Shown here: positions 1 to 6,920 of the stretch, in pieces
Position numbering within the stretch: the stretch's first letter is position 1
Layout: every line of letters begins with the position of its first letter
Assembly (NCBI GenBank): GCA_963736305.1
Contig: CAVTOD010000010.1
Span: 1-8,318, forward strand
Length of the DNA stretch: 8,318 nt
Origin: DASUPK01 sp963736305
GTDB lineage: Bacteria > Actinomycetota > Thermoleophilia > Solirubrobacterales > 70-9
Direction of reading: 5' to 3'
Position numbers and translations under genes: made by a program
The notes under the pieces: generated by a model
What the model saw: the letters and a program-made list of their open reading frames with translations, nothing else
What the model was told of the DNA's origin: nothing
The model's database searches: none

Positions 1-35
1 GGGGCGAGAATCTGGCGCAGGCCTCTTTTCCAGAG

Positions 36-1845
<1,810 letters not shown>

Positions 1846-1851
1846 AGCCGC

Positions 1852-2436
1852 TCAGACACCTTCAGCCTTCAACAGCGAGGCAACGGTCGCCCTCGTTAGC
1901 CCGAGACCACGTTGCCCACAGACCCGTTTCAGCTCCACGACGTTCGCCACGGTGAGAAGTTGCGCTCGATGGTCCCTCGCAAGCTCCTGGACGATCCGGC
2001 CGTAGGGTGAGGTGGGATCCACATCGATCAGGGCGATCGCGCTCGGTCGCGCGTACTGGGCTCGAAACCCCTCCATGTGGAGCTGCACCTGGCCCCAAGC
2101 CTCGACCAGTCCGACGACCGTGAGCGGCTCGGTTGATGCCGGTCGCTGAATGTAATCGCAGTGATCCGCATTCCACGGGTGGAGCGCGTAGAGGCCGCAC
2201 GAGCATCGCCCGTCGGGCGCCTTGTGTCTCTTCTTCTGGATGCCTAATTGGCACCGTGCCCAGCTCGTCTTGCCGTCCTTCTTCCAGCGAGCGGACTCAT
2301 AGAACCCGTGAAGACGGAATGCGCCATCGTCGTCCACTGCGAGCTGCCAGCTTCGAACACCGAAGAGGCGCTCGCTCACCAGCACCGTCGGACCGACCGG
2401 GTCCTCCTTCGTGCGCGACCGGGGTGGCCCCTTCAT
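1852..2436 (-). CDS. Unknown protein, soluble CSCGLYAL-domain copy
   Basis: This is a 194-aa protein of unknown function, last in the minus-strand operon. It has no signal peptide or membrane segment. Residues about 24-190 match residues about 17-192 of the larger protein encoded at 3103-4263. Shared features are G(V/L)R(S/A)W near the start, one cysteine (C62) after a tryptophan, then C78-S-C80 in the block CSCGLYAL, then a VEAWGQVQLH / GFRAQYARP block, and a C-terminal helix ending RATVASLL. The C...CxC pattern suggests a metal or structural site, but no fourth ligand is obvious. I associate this type of CxCG(L/I)YA domain with uncharacterised actinobacterial proteins and know no function. 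Its ATG overlaps the TGA of the preceding small gene (ATGA), and an AGGGG lies 7 bases upstream, so translation is probably coupled. It converges on recQ with 6 bases between stops, leaving no room for a separate terminator. Confidence 0.82.
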   Translation of the reverse strand: MKGPPRSRTKEDPVGPTVLVSERLFGVRSWQLAVDDDGAFRLHGFYESARWKKDGKTSWARCQLGIQKKRHKAPDGRCSCGLYALHPWNADHCDYIQRPASTEPLTVVGLVEAWGQVQLHMEGFRAQYARPSAIALIDVDPTSPYGRIVQELARDHRAQLLTVANVVELKRVCGQRGLGLTRATVASLLKAEGV

Positions 2437-2588
2437 CGGCTCGCCCCTGCCGTCTTGGTGGGGGCCGGCACCTTCGCGGGGCGCTTCACCGGTGGCCGCT
2501 GGGGAGCCACCTTCTTCCGTCGCGGAGACTTGATCGGCTCCACCACGGGCTCGACGATGATCGTGCGGTACGGATCAGAGAAAGTCAC
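2433..2588 (-). CDS. Small proline-rich basic peptide with RTIIVEPV motif (copy 2)
   Basis: This is a 51-aa peptide of unknown function. It starts TFSDPYRTIIVEPV after the initiator and continues as a lysine-, arginine- and proline-rich tail with no membrane segment. It is related to the 54-aa product of 2942-3106, which starts TLPGPSRTIIVEPV. I chose the GTG at 2588 for two reasons: homology to that peptide begins exactly there, and a strong GGAGGTGA ribosome binding site lies 7 bases upstream. A longer reading from GTG 2663 (76 aa) is possible, because that GTG overlaps the TGA of the 42-aa ORF, but the added residues have no counterpart in the sister gene. Compared with the sister, it carries about 21 extra residues between EPV and KRP. 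The stop overlaps the ATG of the 194-aa gene. The tail could bind nucleic acid or act as a flexible linker; neither is shown. Confidence 0.7.
   Translation of the reverse strand: MTFSDPYRTIIVEPVVEPIKSPRRKKVAPQRPPVKRPAKVPAPTKTAGASR
2548..2567. repeat. 20-base direct repeat, copy 1 (codes for the RTIIVEP core)
   Basis: These 20 bases are identical to 3066-3085. Both copies lie in the same reading frame of the two small proline-rich genes and encode the RTIIVEP core. A second shared 16-mer lies at 2477-2492 and 3052-3067 (coding PVKRP). In the second gene the two blocks overlap by two bases, but here they are about 55 bases apart. This points to duplication of the gene followed by insertion or deletion between the blocks. 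Confidence 0.75.
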
Positions 2589-2592
2589 TGCT

Positions 2593-2600
2593 TCACCTCC
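2593..2600 (-). promoter_or_regulatory. Ribosome binding site GGAGGTGA deciding the GTG start at 2588
   Basis: On the minus strand GGAGGTGA sits with its GGAGG core 7 bases before GTG 2588. It is the best ribosome binding site in the minus-strand operon. It supports the 51-aa reading over the 76-aa reading from GTG 2663. Confidence 0.7.
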
Positions 2601-2659
2601 ATCGATCCCGGCAGTAGCACCGTGCCTCGACCCGGAGGTCTCGGTCGGTTGCTGCGGCG

Positions 2660-2788
2660 TCACAGGGCCGGTTCCCTCAGCCGCTCTTGATGGACGCGGG
2701 CGAAGCTAGCGACGCTCCGCTTGCTAGTCAACCCGTCTTCTTCTTGGCGATCACGTTGGATCCTGAGCTCGTCGCCATTGGGAGTCAT
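2660..2788 (-). CDS. Possible 42-aa charged peptide linking the operon
   Basis: This is a short ORF of 42 residues, beginning MTPNGDELRIQRDRQEEDG, rich in charged residues and ending LREPAL. No family is recognised. The case for it is positional. Its ATG overlaps the TGA of the 61-aa membrane peptide (ATGA), a GGGGG tract lies about 6 bases upstream, and its own TGA overlaps a GTG at 2663 that is in frame with the next gene. It therefore fills what would otherwise be the only gap in a chain of overlapping genes. Against it: there is no sister copy in the window, and a short open frame like this can occur by chance in GC-rich DNA. Confidence 0.42.
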   Translation of the reverse strand: MTPNGDELRIQRDRQEEDGLTSKRSVASFARVHQERLREPAL

Positions 2789-2970
2789 CGTCTACCCCCA
2801 AATAGGAGCCAGAAGATGGATCTGATGATCCCAATGCAAAGTCGGATAGCCACTACGGCGAAGAGTGCCCAGATGGCGACGAGCGCCGCCACGGCCAGGC
2901 CGAACAAGAGGAGACAGACGAGGAGGAAGGCGATCACCGGGTCATCCGCTGCGCGCCGGCTCCTTCTCAC
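2785..2970 (-). CDS. Small hydrophobic membrane peptide, 61 aa
   Basis: This is a small integral membrane protein of unknown role. A basic N-terminus (RRSRRAADDP) is followed by a nearly unbroken hydrophobic stretch from about residue 12 to 58. That is long enough for two membrane helices, with R43 as the only charge before R50. It ends in GGRR. The start is uncertain. GTG 2970 has a GGGAG a few bases upstream and gives 61 aa but overlaps the previous gene by 29 bases. GTG 2937 gives 50 aa, avoids the overlap and has a weaker ribosome site. The TGA overlaps the ATG of the 42-aa ORF. Base composition around 2740-2900 is visibly less GC-rich than in the flanking genes. Its position between two proline-rich peptides suggests a membrane partner for them, which is inference. 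Confidence 0.62.
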   Translation of the reverse strand: MRRSRRAADDPVIAFLLVCLLLFGLAVAALVAIWALFAVVAIRLCIGIIRSIFWLLFGGRR

Positions 2971-3106
2971 GCTCCCGCTCCGGCGTCGGCTCCTTCGCCG
3001 GTTCAGGCTGGCGCGCGGGTTCCCGCTGCGGATCTGGAACCGGCGCTCGTTCGGGGCGCTTCACCGGCTCGACGATGATCGTGCGAGAGGGGCCCGGAAG
3101 GGTCAT
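2942..3106 (-). CDS. Small proline/glutamate-rich peptide with RTIIVEPV motif (copy 1)
   Basis: This is a 54-aa peptide of unknown function. After TLPGPSRTIIVEPVKRPER it becomes a low-complexity tail rich in Pro, Glu, Arg and Lys, with KEP and REP repeats and probably disordered. The ATG at 3106 overlaps the TGA of the large CSCGLYAL gene (ATGA). There is no separate ribosome binding site, so it is probably translated by coupling. It shares its start and the RTIIVEPV core with the 51-aa peptide at 2433-2588, including 20 identical bases. Both sister peptides sit directly next to a CSCGLYAL-domain gene, one after and one before. The conserved N-terminal core next to a variable charged tail suggests that the core is the functional part, perhaps a docking peptide. 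Confidence 0.7.
   Translation of the reverse strand: MTLPGPSRTIIVEPVKRPERAPVPDPQREPARQPEPAKEPTPEREREKEPARSG
3066..3085. repeat. 20-base direct repeat, copy 2 (codes for the RTIIVEP core)
   Basis: This is identical to 2548-2567 and lies at the equivalent place in the sister gene 2942-3106. Identity at third-codon positions suggests a fairly recent duplication, gene conversion, or selection on the DNA or RNA itself. Confidence 0.75.
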
Positions 3107-4263
3107 GGCGTTTGGGTCGCTCGCGGACGGCCGTTCCTGACGGGCGAATCCACAGGGCTCGAGATGACTTGCGCGACGTGGCCGGCACGCGAGCCGAAGA
3201 CCGCTCTGATCCGGACCATGAAGGCGTTCGGACGGTTGCAGAGAGCGGCCTTCATCTCGGCCACCGGGACGCGCGATGTTCCCTTCGGGACCGACCCCAC
3301 GTCGCGGGTCACCTGACCGAGGTCCTTCCCGGAGTGGCTGATCGCCACGATCCGGAGGTGGAGGTGCGCGATCGGTTGGGTGGCACGGACGACGGCCTCG
3401 GCTCTGCACCTCGAGCGGTCGGCGATCGCCCGCTCCACGCGGGCCGGCGCCTTGAAGGGCTTCTCGTCACCCCACCCGAAGAGGATCGCTCCCGCGATTG
3501 CGACGACGACGAGCGCCCACATCGCGTACCAGAGGACGGCCAGCACGCCCAGGACGCTGAAGAGCACGGCGTGCCAGGTCGCGTGCAGGATGCGGACGAC
3601 GCGGTTCCCGTCCTCCTGTGGGACTGTCGGGCGCGGCACCGGGGAAGGCACACCGGCGGATGCAGCGCCCTGCTCGGATCTCGGCTCCAGCAGCCTCTCG
3701 ACCGTGCCCCGGTCGAGGACGGCTCCTTGTCGCTCGCAATACTCGACCAGCTCGTCGGCGCTGCCGATCTCGAGCAGCTTCGCCCCGTAAGCGTCGGCCA
3801 CGGATCGCACCCCCTCGCGAACCGTGCTCCGGGAGCCGCGCCGAATGATCAGCGCGTGGGGCCTGGCCCTCTCGGCCCGAAAGCCCGTCGGGTGAAGCTC
3901 GATCCGGCCCGCCGCCTCGACGATCCCGGCAACGGCGGCCTCGTCAGCGCCGGTTACCCAAGCTGGGTCGTCGATCCCGTAGTGCCCCCAGACCTCCTCC
4001 AGCTCCTGCGCATGACCGACTGTGGGAAGCAGGGCGTACAGCCCGCATGAGCAGCTCTCGGCGGGAAGCGCCGCACCCGTCGGATGAGTGCCGGAGAGGC
4101 ACTCGGCCTGCGTCCAGCGTCCGCCTGCCTCCCACGGAGTCGAGCCGTAGTGAGCAGTGAGTCTGGGCCGAAGCGTTCCGGGGTCGATGCCGACGCTCCA
4201 CGCTCGCAGCCCGAGAATCGTGCCGGCGAACAGGGGAGGCTCGTCGCTCGGCGCCCCAGCCAA
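3103..4263 (-). CDS. Membrane-anchored CSCGLYAL-domain protein of unknown function
   Basis: This is a 386-aa protein with three parts. Residues about 17-192 are a domain shared with the 194-aa protein at 1852-2436 (C55, C71-S-C73 in CSCGLYAL at 71-78, then VEAAGRIELH and GFRAERARP). Residues about 195-225 form a proline-rich linker. A hydrophobic stretch at 231-264 could be one long or two short membrane helices. Residues 268-386 form a C-terminal region with alternating beta-like segments and a possible cysteine pair (C286, C342), perhaps outside the membrane. I chose the TTG at 4263: a GGGGGA tract lies about 8 bases upstream, and the resulting MAGAP start resembles the MKGPP start of the paralogue. 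The preceding gene ends 3 bases before it in the same frame with TAG, so the two could be a split fusion. A 312-aa open frame on the opposite strand (3112-4050) is a shadow: the paralogy and membrane segment belong to the minus strand. Confidence 0.83.
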   Translation of the reverse strand: MAGAPSDEPPLFAGTILGLRAWSVGIDPGTLRPRLTAHYGSTPWEAGGRWTQAECLSGTHPTGAALPAESCSCGLYALLPTVGHAQELEEVWGHYGIDDPAWVTGADEAAVAGIVEAAGRIELHPTGFRAERARPHALIIRRGSRSTVREGVRSVADAYGAKLLEIGSADELVEYCERQGAVLDRGTVERLLEPRSEQGAASAGVPSPVPRPTVPQEDGNRVVRILHATWHAVLFSVLGVLAVLWYAMWALVVVAIAGAILFGWGDEKPFKAPARVERAIADRSRCRAEAVVRATQPIAHLHLRIVAISHSGKDLGQVTRDVGSVPKGTSRVPVAEMKAALCNRPNAFMVRIRAVFGSRAGHVAQVISSPVDSPVRNGRPRATQTP

Positions 4264-4266
4264 GGC

Positions 4267-4689
4267 CTACATCCCCCGCGAGAGGACCTCGGAGACCGGA
4301 TGGGGCTCGGTGTCCCCGCTCGTGATCAGCTCGCCCTCGAACTCGAGAAGCGACCGGATCGGCTCCCCCGGTCTGCCCGAGAGGCCCCGGTGGCAGCAGC
4401 CGCGTGCCTCCTCGAAGCGTCCCAGCCGCCTCAGCGTGTCCGCAAGGAGGAGCTGATCGGCGGGGAAGCCCGCCGTCGTGATCGGGTCCTCCTCTTCGCC
4501 AGCCTTTGCCCAGAACTCGATGGCGCGCTCGCGGCAGCGCCGCGCATCCTCCTCCTCCCCTTGGGCCTCGCAGCGCCACGCCCCGAGCACGGCGCCCCAG
4601 CCGGCGGCGGCGTGCCCGGCCTTGGTCTCGGCCCAGCGGCTGAGCCAGGCGTCGATCGGGGCGTTTCCGTTGCCGTTCGGGACTCCCAT
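4267..4689 (-). CDS. Small TPR-like helical protein, first gene of the minus operon
   Basis: This is an alpha-helical protein of about 140 aa, function unknown. Two helix-turn-helix pairs look like tetratricopeptide repeats: one around AAGWGAVLGAWRCEAQGEEEDARRCRERA and a clearer one around QLLLADTLRRLGRFEEARGC. A partial third helix follows. TPR units usually hold protein partners, so an adaptor role for the neighbouring membrane protein is possible. Two starts are open: ATG 4689, used here, and TTG 4764, which adds 25 basic residues. Neither has a good ribosome binding site, and the ATG lies inside the stem of the dyad at 4675-4712. The gene ends in TAG, one codon ahead of the TTG of the CSCGLYAL gene and in the same frame. 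Confidence 0.68.
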   Translation of the reverse strand: MGVPNGNGNAPIDAWLSRWAETKAGHAAAGWGAVLGAWRCEAQGEEEDARRCRERAIEFWAKAGEEEDPITTAGFPADQLLLADTLRRLGRFEEARGCCHRGLSGRPGEPIRSLLEFEGELITSGDTEPHPVSEVLSRGM

Positions 4690-4712
4690 CCGAAGATGGG
4701 TCGGTCCCGAAC
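4675..4712. promoter_or_regulatory. 38-base two-part dyad (hairpin) in the divergent control region
   Basis: A 9-base arm (4675-4683, gttcgggac) pairs perfectly with 4704-4712 (gtcccgaac). Inside it, cccatc (4685-4690) pairs with gatggg (4695-4700) around a 4-base loop. Read on the minus strand the loop is C(UUCG)G, a very stable RNA tetraloop. One arm is separated by 1 base and the other by 3. In minus-strand RNA the ATG at 4689 lies in the inner stem, so the fold could hide that start. As DNA it could be an operator for a dimeric regulator. No U-run follows, so a simple terminator is unlikely. Confidence 0.6.
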
Positions 4713-4783
4713 CTTTCCGTCTGACACGACCGCTACTTTTCTTCGGCTCGGCGTCGTGCCCCAACGGCGCCGGCTTCGACTCT

Positions 4784-4793
4784 GGAGGAGGGG
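4784..4793 (+). promoter_or_regulatory. Ribosome binding site GGAGGAGGGG deciding the TTG start at 4797
   Basis: A purine-rich GGAGGAGGGG tract lies a few bases before TTG 4797. It makes this the likely start of the sigma-factor gene despite the rare start codon. No convincing -35/-10 pair could be read upstream. Confidence 0.7.
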
Positions 4794-4796
4794 TAC

Positions 4797-5475
4797 TTGA
4801 ACTTCCGCGAGCGCAACGATGCCGAGCTCGCGCGGCTCGGCGACGGCGAGCTCATCGCCTACATCGTCGATGCCCGTCGAGCGGGCCGGATCGAGGCTGC
4901 CGTCATGGCGGCACAGGTGCTCGCCCTCCGCTACGAGCCGAGGATCCGCGGCTATGTCGCGACCCGCCTGCAGAGCAAGGGGCGCGCGGTCTCCGACGAC
5001 GTCGCCGAGCGCACGATCAGCGATGCGATCGTCTCGGTCGCGAACTTCGAGGGGGAGTCGCTCCCCGAGTTCGGCGGCTGGATCTTCCAGATCGCGAAGT
5101 TCCGGATCGTCGACTACCACCGCAAGGGCCGCGTCGACGAGGTGCCGCTCGAGTTCAAGAGCTCCCGACGGCGAGTGGGTCCAGCGCGAGATCGAGAGCG
5201 GCGATCCGACCGAGGTGATCGACCGTGGCGACGTCATCAGCCAGGCGCTCTCGGAGCTGAGCGACGTTCACCGGGAGGTCGTGATCCGCGTGCGCTTTCG
5301 TCGCTTCTCGCACAAGGAGGCGGCCGATGACGTGAACCGTCATTTCGGGGACCAAATGAACGACCCGATGACAGAGCAGAATGTCAGCCAGATCAACAGC
5401 CGCTTCGGCAAGAGGCTGAAGGAGCTTCTCCGTGAGGCTGAGAACCCGCCGACCGGCGACGAGCCCGATGACTGA
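4797..5475 (+). CDS. Sigma-70-family RNA polymerase sigma factor, ECF-like (frameshifted)
   Basis: This is an alternative sigma factor that would direct RNA polymerase to its own promoters. With the frameshift repaired it is about 226 aa. Region 2 is seen at about 45-112 (RYEPRIRGYVATRLQSKG, then ending GGWIFQIAKFRIVDYHRKG, the usual end of region 2.4). Region 4 covers about 155-212 (ALSELSDVHREVVIRVRFRRFSHKEAA, then TEQNVSQINSRFGKRLKELL). Region 4.2 is longer than usual, with extra residues NRHFGDQMNDPM between the two helices of the helix-turn-helix. The frame changes near 5160-5166: VPLEFKS is in frame 3 and APDGEWVQREIE in frame 1. Adding back one GC (agcgct read as agct) would fix it. 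The TTG start has a strong ribosome binding site. The TGA overlaps the next gene by 8 bases, so the two are coupled. A short acidic tail (PPTGDEPDD) ends the protein. Confidence 0.85.
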
Positions 5476-6118
5476 CCTAGACAAGCTCCTGCGCCAGTAC
5501 ATCGAGGCGTTCGAATCGGGCGGCGACGTCGATCCGAGCGACCTGATCGCCCAGGCCGAGACGGGCGAACAGGCGGAGCTGCGGGAGCTGATCGCCGGCT
5601 ACCTCGAGCACGCCGCGCCCGGCCGCGAGTGGGACGCCGCGGCGTTCGAGGGATCCGTGGCCGAGCGGGCCGTGGCGCGAACCGCCGAGGAGTGGTCCGC
5701 GGCTGCCGGCGAACTGCCGGTCGAGCTGGTGCGGCTGCGGAACGAGCGTGAGATCACGCGCGGGGATCTGGTCACCCGCCTCGCCGACTCCCTCGGTGTC
5801 TCGGGCGCTCGGGAGAAGGTCGCGACCTACTACCACCGGCTCGAGCGGGGACTGTTGCCCGCCGAAGGCGTCTCCTCCCGGGTCTGGGAGGCCCTCGCCC
5901 AGCTGCTCGACACCAGCGCGGAGGCACTACGAAGAGCCGGGGCGGCGGCGGTGAGACCGCCGCCGACCGAGGAGGCCGCGTCCGCCTACGCGCGGACCGC
6001 GCCCCCACCGCCGCCCGAATACGCGACCACAGAATCATCGGAGGAGGAATCGAGAGTTACGGACAAGGAGCGCTCAGAGGAACCCGACGAGGTGGACCGC
6101 CTGTTCACCGGCGGTTAG
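5468..6118 (+). CDS. XRE-like helix-turn-helix protein, candidate regulator of the sigma factor
   Basis: This is a 216-aa protein, probably cytoplasmic. Residues 1-60 are helical (LDKLLRQYIEAFESGGDVDPSDL...AELRELIAGYLEHAAPG). They recall the short helical N-termini often found on sigma-associated regulators, though I cannot name the family. Residues about 86-155 look like an XRE-type helix-turn-helix: VELVRLRNEREITRGDLVTR, then VATYYHRLERGLLP, then SSRVWEALAQLL. The tail from 160 on is proline-rich and then acidic and probably disordered, a plausible protease-sensitive region. The start ATG at 5468 overlaps the sigma gene's end. The next gene encodes an ImmA/IrrE-type protease, the known class that cleaves XRE regulators (ImmA-ImmR in Bacillus, IrrE-DdrO in Deinococcus). 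An anti-sigma or repressor role inactivated by that protease is inference. The TAG stop is in frame with the protease gene 12 bases downstream. Confidence 0.75.
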   Translation: MTDLDKLLRQYIEAFESGGDVDPSDLIAQAETGEQAELRELIAGYLEHAAPGREWDAAAFEGSVAERAVARTAEEWSAAAGELPVELVRLRNEREITRGDLVTRLADSLGVSGAREKVATYYHRLERGLLPAEGVSSRVWEALAQLLDTSAEALRRAGAAAVRPPPTEEAASAYARTAPPPPPEYATTESSEEESRVTDKERSEEPDEVDRLFTGG

Positions 6119-6130
6119 TCTCGGCCCGTC

Positions 6131-6689
6131 GTGGACGAGATCGAGCAGCAGGCGGAGTCCGTGCTCGCCGGCGTGCCCGGATGGATCTGGAACGGCGAAG
6201 AGCTGCCGGTCCCGGTCGACGACATCGCGGACAGCTGTTACGGCCTGCTGATCCGAGAGGTCGAGGACATGACCTCGGCTCCCGGCGCTCCCCCGCTCGA
6301 GCCCGGCCAGTCGATCTCGGGGCTGCTCCTCGCCGGTCCCGGTGAGATCTGGGTGAACGCCGCGGAGGCGCGGGAGTGGCCGCCGCGGCGCCGGTTCACC
6401 GTCGGCCACGAGCTCGGCCACTGGGTGATGCACCGCCAGACCGGGCCAGCAGTCGCTCTTCTGCCGGCACGGCAACGTCGACCCCGAGCAGAAGACCGAC
6501 CTCCCTCCCGACCGGCTCTCAGTCGAGGAGGAGGCCAACGTCTTCGCGGCCGCCCTGACCATGCCGGCGCACCTGATCCGCGAGCACTACGAGCGCCTCA
6601 AGCACGCAGACAACTGCCACGAGCGGATGTGCGAGCTATTCGCCGCGTCAGGAGCGGCGATGGGCAGACGACTACATGCAGTGATCTAG
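6131..6689 (+). CDS. ImmA/IrrE-family zinc metalloprotease (frameshifted)
   Basis: This is a gluzincin-like peptidase of the ImmA/IrrE family. Repaired, it is about 186 aa. The zinc site is HELGH (about 93-97) within RRFTVGHELGHWVMHRQ. After the frameshift come QQSLFCRHGN and then VEEEANVFAAALTMP, the usual second motif of this family, which carries the acidic ligand and the FAA/MP signature. The frame changes near 6443-6450: RQTG is in frame 2 and QQSLFC in frame 3. Adding back one GC (gggcgcc read as gggcc) would restore the frame. The start is GTG 6131, with no clear ribosome binding site, so it may be translated by re-initiation after the HTH gene. The natural substrate would be the HTH protein encoded just upstream. 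If the frameshift is real, the protein stops making sense just after HELGH and would be inactive. Confidence 0.85.
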
Positions 6690-6728
6690 AACAGCCGCGC
6701 CGGCTCCAGGACTAGGAGGCAGCACCCG

Positions 6729-6899
6729 ATGAAGGTCCGTCTCTCCATCGAATACGAGGTCGAAGACGAGAATCCCGAGATCGAGAAGCTCGGCGCCGAG
6801 TTGATTCGCGCCGAGGCTGACGCCCTCGTGGAGTCGGTGAAGCGGAAGCTCCGAGCCGCCGGCGCCGAGGTGACCAGCTTCAAGGCCGACTACGGGTAG
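6729..6899 (+). CDS. Small 56-aa alpha/beta protein of unknown function
   Basis: This 56-aa protein begins with a strand-like segment (MKVRLSIEYEVED), continues as a long charged helix (about 17-43, EKLGAELIRAEADALVESVK) and ends with a second strand-like piece (EVTSFKADYG). The pattern suggests a compact beta-alpha-beta fold. A perfect AGGAGG lies 9 bases before the ATG, the strongest ribosome binding site of the plus-strand set. This indicates real and possibly high translation. It is 39 bases after the protease gene and in the same direction, so it is probably the last gene of that operon. It could be a small partner or inhibitor of one of the regulatory proteins; I recognise no family. 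Confidence 0.72.
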   Translation: MKVRLSIEYEVEDENPEIEKLGAELIRAEADALVESVKRKLRAAGAEVTSFKADYG

Positions 6900-6920
6900 C
6901 CGCTCCCGGCGCGGGGCTAC
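6896..6920. terminator. Possible bidirectional terminator hairpin between convergent genes
   Basis: GTAGC (6896-6900) pairs with GCTAC (6916-6920), and inside it CCCG (6905-6908) pairs with CGGG (6912-6915) around GCG. The outer stem contains the TAG stops of both converging genes. There is no U-run on either strand, so factor-independent termination is uncertain. Confidence 0.35.

Noticed and set aside
3112..4050. 312-aa open frame on the plus strand
   Set aside because: It is antisense to the membrane-anchored CSCGLYAL gene, which is supported by its paralogue and a membrane segment. The plus frame is rich in Arg, Asp and His and has no recognisable domain.
4431..5237. 268-aa open frame on the minus strand across the divergent region
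   Set aside because: It covers the sigma gene and the TPR-like gene in the wrong frame or strand and would remove the strong ribosome site and sigma region 2.
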